In this document: one piece after another, positions 24,453 to 32,698 of the stretch
Position numbering within the stretch: position 1 is the stretch's first letter
Layout: every line of letters begins with the position of its first letter
Translations under genes and position numbers: made by a program
Notes under the pieces: model-generated
Seen by the model: only the letters and a program-made list of their open reading frames with translations
Database searches by the model: none
Told to the model about the DNA's origin: nothing
NCBI GenBank assembly: GCA_030064845.1
Contig: JASJEC010000011.1
Coordinates: 27,516-91,515, forward strand
Reading direction: 5' to 3'
From: Kiloniellales bacterium
GTDB lineage: Bacteria > Pseudomonadota > Alphaproteobacteria > Kiloniellales > JAKSDN01
DNA length: 64,000 nucleotides

Positions 24453-26234
24453 ATGACTGCTGCCGACCGCCTCGAACGGGCCGACGTTCTGTCGGGCAGG
24501 GCCAGCAGGCCCGGCCGCGAGCTGGTTGAAGCGGGACGGGCCCTGGCGCGCGACTGGACCGTGGGTCCCTGCGCCTTTCTCGCCGAGTTCCGCGTCCCCT
24601 GCGAGGCCGAACACAAGCGCGCCGAGATGGCTCGGGGCCGGGTCATGCAGCATGCCCAGGTCGGCTTTCGCGACCCGGCGAAGAGCCGGGAGGCCTACGC
24701 GCGCATCTACGAGGCGTGCCGCCGCGAGGGCGCGCGCCTCGACCGCTACGGCCTCTGCCTCGACTGGTCCATGGGCTATCCGCGTGGCGAGCGGGAGGGC
24801 CGTCCCAAGGGGACCGGCATGATCCTCGAGGGCCCGGAGGACTTCGCGGCGCTGACGGCCATGGCGCCGGTCGCGCCCCACTTCGGCGACTTCGTCCTCG
24901 GCTTTCCGGCGGCGCTGGAGAACACCCAGGCCGCGCTGGCCGCTGGGTCCACGGCCATCGGCAACCTGGGCCAGTACTTCACCTTCCGACTGCCGCACTG
25001 GGACGACGAGGTGGCCACGACCGAGGCCACGGTCACGGCCCTCGGCCTGATCGCGGCGCAGCCCGTCGAGGTCCTGGTTCACTCCAACCTTGACGACGGC
25101 TTCGCGGCGATCTTCACCGACCTCGCCTGCTGCCTGGGGGCGACGCTGATCGAGCGGCACATCGTCGAGGACCTGATCGGCGCCAAGGTGAGTCACTGCT
25201 TCGGCCACCACTTCTCCGACCCGGTCACGCGCCTCGCCTTCCAGAGGGCGCTCGCTCGGGCCAACCCGACGCCGGGCACCATGGTCTACGGCAACACCGT
25301 GAGCTATCGCGGTTCGCCGGCCGCCAACTTCGCCAGCCTCGCCGGCTATCTCCAGGTCGATATCGCCGCCCAGCGCCGGCTGCCGAGCGGCCACGCCGTC
25401 AACGCCGTGCCGGTCAGCGAGAACCGCCGCATTCCCGACATCACGGAGATCGTCGAGGCCCAGGTCTTCGCCGCCCGCCTGATCGAGCAGGCGGCGGCGC
25501 ACGAAGCCCTGCTCGAACTGACGGCGGTCGACGCCTGCGCCGAGCGATTGCTTGCGGCCGGCGGGCGGTTTCGCGACGCGGTGCTCTCAGGCCTCGCCGA
25601 GGCCGGCTTCGATACGCAGGATCCCGCCGAGCTGCTCCTGGCGCTGCGCCGCATCGGCCCGCGGCGCCTCGAGGCGCTGTTCGGGCCGGGCCGGGAGGAA
25701 CCGGACGCGCCGCATGGCCGGCGGGCCGTGGTCGAGGCCACTTACATCGCCGAGCTGGACCGGGCGGCGACCGACTGCCTGGACGCCATGGAGCCCGCCG
25801 AGAGGGCGGCCGTGGCCGGCGCCGGACTGAAGGCCGTGGTCGCGACGACCGACGTGCACGAGCACGGCAAGCTGCTGGTCGAGCGTGTGCTGCGCGGCCT
25901 CGGCGTCGCCCCGATCGAGGGCGGGGTCTCGACCGATCCCGAAGACCTGGCGCGCGCGGCGCGGGACGGCGGCGCGGACCTGATCGCGCTCAGCACCTAC
26001 AACGGCGTCGCGCTCTCCTTCTATCGGGCGCTCGAGGACGCCATGAGAGAGCATGGCCTCGAGATCCCGGTCCTGATCGGCGGCCGTCTGAACCAGATCC
26101 CGGACAGTTCGAACAGCAGCCTGCCGGTCGAGGTCGACGCGGAGCTGGCGCAGGCCGGCGCCGCGGTATGCCGCCGGGTCGAGGACCTGCTGCCGCGGCT
26201 CTTGAAACTGGCGAGAGTGGGGGACGGACGATGA
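24453..26234 (+). CDS. B12-dependent mutase-like protein: barrel domain fused to C-terminal cobalamin-binding domain
   Basis: Protein of 593 residues. Residues 460-593 form a Rossmann-like B12 domain with the base-off histidine motif TTDVHEHGK (DxHxxG at 467-472), LIALSTYNG in the SxL position and VLIGGRLN as the GG motif. The N-terminal 350 residues are barrel-like, with NLGQYFTFRLPHWDDEVATT, SHCFGHHFSD and VNAVPVSENRRIPDITEI; this resembles the glutamate mutase E subunit more than methylmalonyl-CoA mutase, but only weakly. The barrel-then-B12 order in one chain is that of a mutase. The start is uncertain: a TTG at 24387 overlapping the DUF1028 stop would add 22 residues. It is coupled by ATGA to the next gene. 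Confidence 0.75.
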   Translation: MTAADRLERADVLSGRASRPGRELVEAGRALARDWTVGPCAFLAEFRVPCEAEHKRAEMARGRVMQHAQVGFRDPAKSREAYARIYEACRREGARLDRYGLCLDWSMGYPRGEREGRPKGTGMILEGPEDFAALTAMAPVAPHFGDFVLGFPAALENTQAALAAGSTAIGNLGQYFTFRLPHWDDEVATTEATVTALGLIAAQPVEVLVHSNLDDGFAAIFTDLACCLGATLIERHIVEDLIGAKVSHCFGHHFSDPVTRLAFQRALARANPTPGTMVYGNTVSYRGSPAANFASLAGYLQVDIAAQRRLPSGHAVNAVPVSENRRIPDITEIVEAQVFAARLIEQAAAHEALLELTAVDACAERLLAAGGRFRDAVLSGLAEAGFDTQDPAELLLALRRIGPRRLEALFGPGREEPDAPHGRRAVVEATYIAELDRAATDCLDAMEPAERAAVAGAGLKAVVATTDVHEHGKLLVERVLRGLGVAPIEGGVSTDPEDLARAARDGGADLIALSTYNGVALSFYRALEDAMREHGLEIPVLIGGRLNQIPDSSNSSLPVEVDAELAQAGAAVCRRVEDLLPRLLKLARVGDGR

Positions 26235-27010
26235 GCGTGTTGGGCATTCTGGGCGTGGGTCATCTGGCGGAGTATCTGGTGCTGGGCTGGCGCCGGGCCG
26301 GCATCCCCCACGAGATCCTGCTCTCGCCGCGGGGCGCCGCGATGGCGGCGAAGCTGGCGGCCGAACAGGATTGCGCCGTGGCCCCGGACAACGAGACACT
26401 GGTCGCGAGGAGCGACATCCTGGTGCTCGCCACCCGCCCGGCCCACGCGGTCCCCGCGGCGACGGGCCTGCCGTGGCGCGCCGGCCAGACCGTCGTCTCG
26501 GTGGTCGCCGGGCTCGAGACCGCCGACCTGGCCCCGGCCGTCGCGCCGGCCAGGCTGGTCCGCACCATGCCGATCACCTGTTGCGCCATCGGCGAGAGCC
26601 CGACCGTCATGTACCCGGAGGACGGGGTGACGCGGCAGCTCTTCGAGGGGCTCGGCAGGGTGCTCGCCGTGCCGGACGAGGCGCGCTTCACCACGGCCAG
26701 CGTGTTCGGCGCCTACTACGGCTGGGTCTTCGCCCTGGTCGAGAGCTCGGCCGGCTGGGCCGCCGAGGCGGGCCTCGACCCGGCGCTGGCCCGCGACCTC
26801 GTCGCCCAGACCGTCAAGGGCGCCGCGGCCATGGCGCTGGCCCGGCCAGAGGAGCCCCTGGCCGAGATCATCGCCGGCCTGGCGACCGAGGGCAGCATCA
26901 CCAAGCACGGCCTCGACCGCCTGATCGACGCCGAGGCCTTCGAGCCCTGGCGGGACGCGTGCCAGGCCGTCCACGACCGCCTGCTGACCGATCACGCGAA
27001 GTCGGATTAG
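26231..27010 (+). CDS. Pyrroline-5-carboxylate reductase-like NAD(P)-binding protein
   Basis: Predicted imine reductase or dehydrogenase of 259 residues with the ProC layout. The N-terminal Rossmann segment LGILGVGHLAEYLVLGW is followed by SDILVLATRPAHA, VVSVVAGLETADLAP and LVRTMPITCCAIGES, then an all-helical dimerisation domain with VFGAYYGWVFALVESSAGWAAEAGL. In P5C reductase the last domain contains the substrate-binding DA/VTA..GSGPAY region, which here is altered to FGAYYGW, so the substrate probably differs from P5C. The ATG overlaps the stop of the B12 protein (ATGA), a strong sign that the two act together. Confidence 0.85.
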   Translation: MSVLGILGVGHLAEYLVLGWRRAGIPHEILLSPRGAAMAAKLAAEQDCAVAPDNETLVARSDILVLATRPAHAVPAATGLPWRAGQTVVSVVAGLETADLAPAVAPARLVRTMPITCCAIGESPTVMYPEDGVTRQLFEGLGRVLAVPDEARFTTASVFGAYYGWVFALVESSAGWAAEAGLDPALARDLVAQTVKGAAAMALARPEEPLAEIIAGLATEGSITKHGLDRLIDAEAFEPWRDACQAVHDRLLTDHAKSD

Positions 27011-27159
27011 CGGCCTTTAAGGCTCGGCGCAGAGCCTCGTTCCCGCACTCGCCCGTTGTCGGCGGATTGCATGTTGGATAAGGTTTTTTCGCCAACTCCG
27101 CGGGGCGAAACGTCAAACGGAGTCACGATAAAGCGCACTCGAAGCAGGGAGATAGGACA

Positions 27160-27975
27160 ATGAGAATCGAAACGGCGGTCCTGGCGGCCGCCCTCTTGGG
27201 CGCTTTTGCCTTCACGAACGCAGGCGACGCGCGAGCCGATAAGCTGGACGACGTGATCAACAACGGCACCTTGCGCTGCGCCGTGGTGCTCGACTTCCCG
27301 CCGATCGGATTCCGCGACGCGAACAACGAGCCCGCCGGCTTCGACGTCGAGTACTGCAAGGACCTCGCGAAAGCGCTCGAAGTCGACCACGAGATCCTGC
27401 CGGTGACCTGGGCCGAGCGGCTGCCCTCGATCGTCACCAACCGGGCCGACGTGGTGTTCGGCGGCACGTCGGACTCGCTCGAGCGGGCCAAGACCGTCGG
27501 CTTCTCGATCCCCTACGCGATCTATTACGCCCAGGCGGTGGTCGGCAAGGACTCGGGAATCGAGACCTTCGAGGACATGAAGGGCAAGCGGGTCGCCGCG
27601 GCGGTCGGCACCGTGCCCGAGCAGGAGTTCCTGAAGTACGCCGAGAAGTGGGGCACGGAGAATCTCTACCAGGGCTATCAGAGCGAGAACGAGGTCTTTC
27701 TCGCGGTCGCCCAGGGCAAGGCCGACGCCGGGATCACGACCAACACCGCGGTCAAGCCGATCGCCGAGAAGTACGACAGCGTGATCGCCGGTCCCCGCAT
27801 GCCCTGGACCACGGACTACACCTCTGTGGTCGGGCCGCGGAAGGACTTCGGCTGGCTGAACTACCTCAACCTCTTCATCACCCACCAGGTGCGCTCCGGC
27901 CGCTACCAGGAGCTCTGGGGCCAGTTCGTCGGCGGCGAGGCGCCCGAACTGCGCATTCCCGGCGTCATGTACTGA
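27160..27975 (+). CDS. Polar amino-acid ABC transporter substrate-binding protein (family 3)
   Basis: Periplasmic receptor of 271 residues. A Sec signal (residues 1-25, ending DARA) precedes an SBP_bac_3 domain: LRCAVVLDFPPIGFRDANNE, GFDVEYCKDLAKAL, LPSIVTNRADVVFGG and GKRVAAAVGTVPEQEFL. GGGAGATAGG stands just before the ATG. It starts the transport part of the plus-strand block and is separated from the P5CR-like gene by 149 bases that contain a TTTCGCC/GGCGAAA dyad and room for a promoter. The ligand should be a polar or modified amino acid processed by the enzymes upstream, if the block is one pathway. Confidence 0.93.
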   Translation: MRIETAVLAAALLGAFAFTNAGDARADKLDDVINNGTLRCAVVLDFPPIGFRDANNEPAGFDVEYCKDLAKALEVDHEILPVTWAERLPSIVTNRADVVFGGTSDSLERAKTVGFSIPYAIYYAQAVVGKDSGIETFEDMKGKRVAAAVGTVPEQEFLKYAEKWGTENLYQGYQSENEVFLAVAQGKADAGITTNTAVKPIAEKYDSVIAGPRMPWTTDYTSVVGPRKDFGWLNYLNLFITHQVRSGRYQELWGQFVGGEAPELRIPGVMY

Positions 27976-27986
27976 TCCCACACGGG

Positions 27987-28021
27987 CCGGCAGCGGCGGC
28001 ATCGCTCGCCGCCGCTGCCGG
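27987..28021 (+). other. Perfect 14-bp stem hairpin between receptor and permease genes
   Basis: CCGGCAGCGGCGGC (27987-28000) pairs without mismatch with GCCGCCGCTGCCGG (28008-28021) around a 7-base loop, directly after the receptor stop and 10 bases before the permease GTG. Such hairpins protect the upstream message and can give more receptor than permease. No T-tract follows, so it is not a classic terminator. Confidence 0.7.
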
Positions 28022-28031
28022 GGGCTGACGC

Positions 28032-28691
28032 GTGGACTACACCTTTCACTGGCGGCCGGTCTTCCGAAGGCTTCCGGAACTCCTGGAAGCCGGGCTGGTG
28101 ACCCTCGAGGTCGCCGTGCTCTCGATGCTGATCGGGATCGCGGTCGGCCTCGCGCTGGCCCTGATCCGCATGTCGGGGAAGCGGTCCATCGCCTGGTTCG
28201 CGGTCGGCTGGATCGAGATCGCGCGCAACACGCCGGCGCTCCTGCAGCTCTTCTTCTTCGGCTTCGGGCTCGGCGCCTTCGGCATCCACCTGAGCCCCTT
28301 CCTGATCGTGCTCTGCGGCCTGTCGTTCAACAACGCCGGCTACCTGGCGGAAAACTTCCGCGGCGGCTTCAACGCGATCCCGGAGACCCAGCTCAAGGCC
28401 GCCCGCTCGCTCGGCATGACCGCGACGCAGGCCTATCTCAGGATCATCATCCCGCAGGTCTTCCGCATCGTCTATCACCCCATGACCAACCAGATGGTAT
28501 GGGCGGTGCTGATGAGCTCGCTCGGCATGCTGGTCGGCTTCCGCGAGCTGACCGGCGAGACCCAGTTCCAGGCCTCGCGCACCTTCCGCATCTTCGAGTT
28601 CTTCCTGATCGCGGGCGTCATCTACTACGTCATCGTCAAGATCATCCTCGCCGGCTCAAAGCTCTTGAGCTGGAAGCTGTTCCGTTACTAG
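28032..28691 (+). CDS. Amino-acid ABC transporter permease, HisM/GlnP family
   Basis: Inner-membrane permease of 219 residues with five predicted helices. Family markers are the N-terminal FHWRPVFRRLPELLEAGLVTLEVAV pattern (split here by a turn), EIARNTPALLQLFFFGFGLG and the EAA coupling loop LKAARSLGMTATQAYLRIIIPQ. The start is GTG at 28032, 56 bases after the receptor stop. The partner permease follows at 28901. The gene is intact and of normal length, in contrast to that partner. Confidence 0.92.
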   Translation: MDYTFHWRPVFRRLPELLEAGLVTLEVAVLSMLIGIAVGLALALIRMSGKRSIAWFAVGWIEIARNTPALLQLFFFGFGLGAFGIHLSPFLIVLCGLSFNNAGYLAENFRGGFNAIPETQLKAARSLGMTATQAYLRIIIPQVFRIVYHPMTNQMVWAVLMSSLGMLVGFRELTGETQFQASRTFRIFEFFLIAGVIYYVIVKIILAGSKLLSWKLFRY

Positions 28692-28722
28692 TACCCACTA
28701 TCAGGGTCAGGTGTGTCGTATG

Positions 28723-28832
28723 ACGAGCTATCAAGACTTTCGGTTAGGAGCGCGGTTCGCCGTGATGCCGCCCATCACAAGGGCCGCGCGACCCCCATTA
28801 GTCTCAACGGGGCCGAAAGTCTTGATAGCTCG
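28723..28832. repeat. Perfect 20-bp inverted repeat between the two permease genes
   Basis: Positions 28723-28742 (CGAGCTATCAAGACTTTCGG) recur as an exact reverse complement at 28813-28832, 70 bases apart. The right arm contains an in-frame stop (TAG at 28826) for the following permease frame. An ATG at 28720 runs into the left arm (MTSYQDFR), and the opposite strand through the right arm gives SYQDFRPR, so the start of a gene seems to have been copied in inverted orientation. Confidence 0.85.
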
Positions 28833-28900
28833 CCCGCAGGGTTGCCGAGGCGGCGGGGCGCACCCTGCTGATTGCCGCGCTCGGCATCTCCACGGGCTCC

Positions 28901-29452
28901 GTGCTCGGGGTCCTGTTCGGCTGGCTGCTCTCGGTCTCGGGGCGCCTCGGCGCGGCGACCCTGGGCCTGGTGCTCGACCTGTTCCGCAGCGTGCCACTGA
29001 TCATCCAGCTCGTGCTGTTCTTCAACTTCTTTCCCATCGTCGGCTTTCCGCTGGATCCCTTCCAGGCCGGCACCTTCGTGCTGATGATGTACACCAGCGC
29101 CCTGGTCGCGGCGGTCGCGCGCGGCGGGATCGAGTCCGTGCCGATCACGACGCGGCGGGCGGCCCGATCGCTCGGCATGAGCTACTGGCAGGACCTGCGC
29201 TACATCGTCTGGCCGATCGGCCTGCGCGCGGTGCTGCCGTCCTGGGCCGGCGTGGCGCTCGGCGTCCTCAAGGACTCCGCCCTGGTCTCGGTGCTGGGCT
29301 ACGTCGAGCTGCTCCGCGCGTCCCAGATCCTGATCACCCGGACCCAGGAGCCCTTCCTCATCCTGGCGATCGTCGGCGCGTTTTACTTTGCCTTGTCCTT
29401 CCCGATCGCGAGACTGACCGAGCGGCTGGAGCGCAGTTGGCAGCATGATTGA
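28901..29452 (+). CDS. Amino-acid ABC transporter permease, second subunit, 5' end disrupted
   Basis: The permease core is clear: [20 protein letters not shown], the coupling loop [20 protein letters not shown] and a normal C-terminus. From the first possible start (GTG 28901) it has 183 residues, which cuts the first helix in half. The frame is open back to 28829 and reads RRVAEAAGRTLLIAALGIS, clearly the missing helix, but has no ATG, GTG or TTG there, and a TAG at 28826 closes it inside a perfect 20-bp inverted repeat. Either the gene is damaged, uses a CTG/ATT start, or the palindrome is an assembly fault. The 3' end overlaps the ATPase gene by eight bases. Confidence 0.75.
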   Translation: MLGVLFGWLLSVSGRLGAATLGLVLDLFRSVPLIIQLVLFFNFFPIVGFPLDPFQAGTFVLMMYTSALVAAVARGGIESVPITTRRAARSLGMSYWQDLRYIVWPIGLRAVLPSWAGVALGVLKDSALVSVLGYVELLRASQILITRTQEPFLILAIVGAFYFALSFPIARLTERLERSWQHD

Positions 29453-30167
29453 GATCGAAGGCGTCAAGAAGTCGTTCGGCAACCTGGAGGTTCTGCGGGG
29501 CGTCGACCTGGCGGTACAGAAGGGCGAGGTGATCAGCATCGTCGGGGCGAGCGGCTCCGGGAAGTCGACCCTGCTCTACTGCATCAACGGGCTGGAGCCG
29601 ATCCAGGACGGACGGATCACGGTCGACGGCGTCGACGTCCACGCCCGCCAAACCAACCTGAACGACCTGCGCCAGCGCCTGGGCATGGTGTTTCAGCAGT
29701 GGAACTCCTTTCCGCACCTGACGGCCTTGGAGAACGTGGCGCTGGCGCCGCGCATCGTGCGCGGCCTGTCGAAGGCCGAGGCGCGCGCGGTGGCCGAGAA
29801 GCAGCTCGAGCACGTCGGTCTTGGCGACAAGCTGCAGGTCTATCCCTCGCGGCTGTCGGGCGGGCAGCAGCAGCGCCTCGCGATCGCCCGGGCGCTGGCC
29901 ATGGAGCCGGACTACATGCTGTTCGACGAGGCCACCTCGGCGCTCGATCCCGAACTGGTCGGCGAGGTCCTGGACACCATGCGCCTCCTGGCCGAGGAGG
30001 GCATGACCATGATCTGCGTCACCCACGAGATGGGCTTCGCCCGCGACGTCTCCGACCGGGTCGCCTACTTCGACGAGGGCCGGATCGAGGAGATCGGCCC
30101 GCCGTCGCAGATCTTCGGCGCGCCCCACTCGGAGAAGACCAGGCGCTTCCTCGCCAAGGTGCGTTAG
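29445..30167 (+). CDS. Amino-acid ABC transporter ATP-binding protein, GlnQ/HisP family
   Basis: Cytoplasmic ATPase of 240 residues that powers the amino-acid importer. Walker [10 protein letters not shown] lies near residue 33, the Q-loop in [18 protein letters not shown], signature [15 protein letters not shown] near residue 133, Walker [16 protein letters not shown] and the switch His in [16 protein letters not shown]. The family length is normal. The ATG lies within the end of the second permease gene (eight-base overlap), so the pair is translationally coupled. The stop overlaps, tail to tail, the stop of the minus-strand gene at 30164. Confidence 0.95.
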   Translation: MIEIEGVKKSFGNLEVLRGVDLAVQKGEVISIVGASGSGKSTLLYCINGLEPIQDGRITVDGVDVHARQTNLNDLRQRLGMVFQQWNSFPHLTALENVALAPRIVRGLSKAEARAVAEKQLEHVGLGDKLQVYPSRLSGGQQQRLAIARALAMEPDYMLFDEATSALDPELVGEVLDTMRLLAEEGMTMICVTHEMGFARDVSDRVAYFDEGRIEEIGPPSQIFGAPHSEKTRRFLAKVR

Positions 30168-30688
30168 ATCCCAGGGTGCGACTGGGACAGCGGCGTTTCC
30201 AAGGCCCGGATCAAGCGGCGGTAGTAGCGGATGCTCTTGATCTTGGCGCCGATCACCAGGGCATTGAGCGCCAGAGGCAGGACCAGGTAGAGGTAGAGCC
30301 AGGGCGCCCCGATCACGCCGAGCGGCGGCAGGAGGAGCAGGTTCAGGACCAGCAACAGGGTGATGTCCGACGCCTTCGATCCCTGAAGCCGCTTCTGCGC
30401 CATCCTGAGATTGACCGCCGGCTTCCGCCTGCGTTCCTCGACATAGGCGACGAAGTCCTCGAAGCGCCACTTCTTCTCCAAGGCGTCGTCGGGCAGGCAG
30501 ATGCGCAGCTCCAGCTGGAGCCGGTCAATGAAGCGGTTCTTGAAACGCTTGCCCTTGAAGCTGTCGTCGATCGGCTTTGCGGTCGGCCTCACCAGCTGCT
30601 GCAGAAAGTTCTCTTCCTCGAAGGTCGCGCCAGGATCTTCGCGCGTCGCGTCGAAGAGCGCGCGGATCTGAGCATCGAGGGCCGGCAT
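30164..30688 (-). CDS. Hypothetical membrane protein with charged N-terminal domain
   Basis: I do not recognise this 174-residue protein. Residues 1-115 are charged and helical, with repeated Arg/Lys segments ([36 protein letters not shown]). Two membrane helices follow at about 115-130 ([16 protein letters not shown]) and 133-150 ([20 protein letters not shown]), and a short basic tail. It could be a peripheral regulator or scaffold anchored by a C-terminal hairpin. It is convergent with the ABC ATPase with overlapping stops, and its upstream side holds the palindromic repeats at 30692-30832, where its promoter would have to be. Confidence 0.7.
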   Translation of the reverse strand: MPALDAQIRALFDATREDPGATFEEENFLQQLVRPTAKPIDDSFKGKRFKNRFIDRLQLELRICLPDDALEKKWRFEDFVAYVEERRRKPAVNLRMAQKRLQGSKASDITLLLVLNLLLLPPLGVIGAPWLYLYLVLPLALNALVIGAKIKSIRYYRRLIRALETPLSQSHPGI

Positions 30689-30691
30689 CGC

Positions 30692-30756
30692 TAGAGCGGA
30701 TCATGTTTAGATGGAACCACTACGTGGTCTCCAACTAAACATGTGAATCCGCTCTA
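30692..30756. repeat. Palindromic repeat, first of a tandem pair
   Basis: TAGAGCGGAT (30692-30701) pairs with ATCCGCTCTA (30747-30756), ATGTTTAG (30703-30710) pairs with CTAAACAT (30735-30742), and the centre ACCAC-TAC-GTGGT forms a further small stem. Almost the whole 65 bp can fold into one hairpin. It lies just upstream of the hypothetical membrane-protein gene. Confidence 0.8.
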
Positions 30757-30767
30757 CATCTAAGGTT

Positions 30768-30832
30768 TAGAGCAGATTCACCGGGTTTGATGGATCGCCT
30801 CCGGCGATTCAGTCAAACCCGGATCTGCTCTA
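30768..30832. repeat. Palindromic repeat, second of a tandem pair; supplies the stop codon of the TauD gene
   Basis: TAGAGCAGAT (30768-30777) pairs with ATCTGCTCTA (30823-30832), CCGGGTTTGA (30781-30790) pairs with TCAAACCCGG (30813-30822), and ATCGCC-TCC-GGCGAT forms the centre. Its ends differ from the neighbouring unit by one base (AGAGCRGAT). The last three bases, read on the minus strand, are the TAG stop of the dioxygenase gene. Confidence 0.82.
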
Positions 30833-31900
30833 GGCTCGGATCGGCTCTTGCCCGATCCCGCCTCTCAGCGCGCCCGCCTCGACGTCGCGCCAGAGCACGG
30901 CCTGGTCCTGCGGCAAGGCGCGGCTGTTCGGCATGGAGAGCCAGATCCGGTAGAGCAGGCGGACCCAGCCGCTTTCCGGGTCGTCCTCGAAGGCGGTCCG
31001 GGCGTGGTAGACCACGTGGTTGTTGAGAAATTGCATGTCGCCCGGTTCCAGCGTCATCTCGAAGCAGAGCTCCTCCGCCAGCGCCTGGAGCAGGTCCAGC
31101 GCTTGCCACTGGCGCTCGGTCATGCGTGGCGTCCCTGGCAGCAGCTGGGCCGCCTCGACGTAGGTGCGCGAGTAGTGGCTGGTGAAGCGGCCGTCGCGCA
31201 GGCCGAAGACGGGCAGGGGATAGGTGACCGCCTCGCCGCCTTCCTCCTCGCCGAGGCGCGAGCGGTGGATCGGCCGGTAGAGCTCCTCCAGCAGGTCGGG
31301 CCGGCGCTCGAGCATGGCGTTGTGGATCGCCTGGGTGCTGACGATCTTGCTAACGCCGCCCGAGCTGGCCTGGCCGACAGCGAGCAGCCCGACCACGTCG
31401 CAGCGGTCGGTGTGGAAGCGCAGCACGCCGCTGGAATAGGTCCGCGCCTTGGACGAGAGGAAGCTGCCGCCCGCGCTTTCGAGGCTGCCGTGGCGCGCGG
31501 CCAGGTCGCCGCCCTCGTCGCGGATCTCGCGCATCATCTGACCCCTGCAGTCCTGCGGGACGGGGGTTCCCAGGTGCCGGGTGAGCCCCATCCAGATCAG
31601 CTTGAGATCCTCGCGGTCATAGCGCGCGACGGGAAAGCCGGTCAGCTTGACCAGGCCGCGGCCGTCTTCCAGCGCCTCGGCCGCTCGGTCGAGGCGCCGG
31701 GCGACGCAGGTCAGAGGAAAGTCGTCTTCATGCAGTCGATCCCAGGCGATGCCCCGGTCGCGCGCGCCCGCCAGTGCCCGGTCGATCTCCGCGAGCTCCT
31801 CGGGCGTCCAGGCGTGAACCCAGTCCTCGGCGCGGGCGAGCTCGGCACCCCGCCACACGGCGGGGCCTTGGAGTGCTTGGCGGGTCATCGCTTCGGTCAT
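30830..31900 (-). CDS. TauD/TfdA family 2-oxoglutarate-dependent dioxygenase
   Basis: Fe(II)/2-oxoglutarate oxygenase of 356 residues. The iron triad is visible as FHTDRCDVVG (His-x-Asp) near residue 163 and HVVYHARTAFEDDP near 295; RLLYRIWLSMP supplies the 2-oxoglutarate Arg near 315. The size and the GFPVARYDREDLKL segment fit the TauD/gamma-butyrobetaine-hydroxylase group. It is the last gene of a minus-strand series with a DsbA-fold isomerase, an FAD oxidase and a two-part ThDP decarboxylase. The substrate could be a sulfonate, betaine or amino-acid derivative. Its stop codon lies inside a palindromic repeat. Confidence 0.92.
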   Translation of the reverse strand: MTEAMTRQALQGPAVWRGAELARAEDWVHAWTPEELAEIDRALAGARDRGIAWDRLHEDDFPLTCVARRLDRAAEALEDGRGLVKLTGFPVARYDREDLKLIWMGLTRHLGTPVPQDCRGQMMREIRDEGGDLAARHGSLESAGGSFLSSKARTYSSGVLRFHTDRCDVVGLLAVGQASSGGVSKIVSTQAIHNAMLERRPDLLEELYRPIHRSRLGEEEGGEAVTYPLPVFGLRDGRFTSHYSRTYVEAAQLLPGTPRMTERQWQALDLLQALAEELCFEMTLEPGDMQFLNNHVVYHARTAFEDDPESGWVRLLYRIWLSMPNSRALPQDQAVLWRDVEAGALRGGIGQEPIRA

Positions 31901-31945
31901 CGGATCGCGGATGACCTTAGACCAGAGTGACGAATCGGGGAACGC

Positions 31946-32578
31946 TCAGCCGTAGTCGGCCGCGCGATAGTTCTGGGTGATGCCCCGCGCGAGCGCCCGG
32001 TCCAGGAACTCGAGCCGGTCCTGGCCCCAGAAGAGCTCGCCGCCGTAGACGTAGGTCGGCGCGCCGAACACGCCGAGCTCGAGCGCCTCCTCGGTGAAGG
32101 CGCGGTAGCGGAACCGGGTCTCGGGGTCGAAGGCCTTGGCCATGATGTTGAGGCCGTGGTGGCCGGTCTCGCCGGCGATGGCGTTGAGGACGCCGATGTC
32201 GGCAATGTTGCGCTCCTCGGCCCAGACCGCCTTGAGGATGGCGTGGGCCAGGCCCACCGGGTCGCCGCCGGTTTCCTCCGCGGCGATCACGGCGCAGGCG
32301 GCCGCCAGCTCCGGCGCCGGGAAGTACGCTGGATGGAGGTTGAGCGGCATATTGCGGTGGTCGGCCCAGCGGGCCAGTTCGACCAGGCGATAGGCCCGGC
32401 GCGCCGGCGCCCGCTTGGCCAGAGGCAGGCCGCCGGTCTCGGGGAAGATCACACCGAAGTCGACCGGCCTGATGCGCAGCGGGACACGGTGGATAGCGGC
32501 GATTTCTTCCACCCGCCGGCTGCCCAGATAGGCGTAGGGCGAGTTCAGGGACAGATAGCAGTCGATCGTTTCGGTCAT
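31946..32578 (-). CDS. DsbA-fold isomerase, 2-hydroxychromene-2-carboxylate isomerase (HCCA) family
   Basis: Glutathione-dependent isomerase or GST-kappa-like protein of 210 residues. The active-site N-terminus reads CYLSLNSPYAYLGS, where the Ser of NSPY is the GSH-contacting residue. PVDFGVIFPETGGLPL and the C-terminal LGVFGAPTYVYGGELFWGQDRLEFL are also family hallmarks. The known reaction is in naphthalene catabolism, but many members act on other adducts and no aromatic-ring pathway is near. It is separated from the upstream FAD oxidase by 120 bases holding a hairpin, so expression may be uncoupled there. Confidence 0.92.
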   Translation of the reverse strand: MTETIDCYLSLNSPYAYLGSRRVEEIAAIHRVPLRIRPVDFGVIFPETGGLPLAKRAPARRAYRLVELARWADHRNMPLNLHPAYFPAPELAAACAVIAAEETGGDPVGLAHAILKAVWAEERNIADIGVLNAIAGETGHHGLNIMAKAFDPETRFRYRAFTEEALELGVFGAPTYVYGGELFWGQDRLEFLDRALARGITQNYRAADYG

Positions 32579-32595
32579 GGCTCGTTCGCCAGCAG

Positions 32596-32622
32596 GGCCG
32601 GTCGGGTGCGAATCGACCGGCC
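32596..32622 (-). other. GC-rich hairpin between FAD oxidase and isomerase genes
   Basis: GGCCGGTCG (32596-32604) pairs exactly with CGACCGGCC (32614-32622) around a 9-base loop. In the minus-strand message it follows the oxidase gene and precedes the isomerase start by about 20 bases, so it may trim expression of the downstream genes or protect the upstream message. Confidence 0.55.
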
Positions 32623-32698
32623 GACATGGTTAATGTGCGCATCTTCCCTGAAAAATCAATGGTTTTGTCGAATTGGCAAAATGCTTGGATTAAGAATC

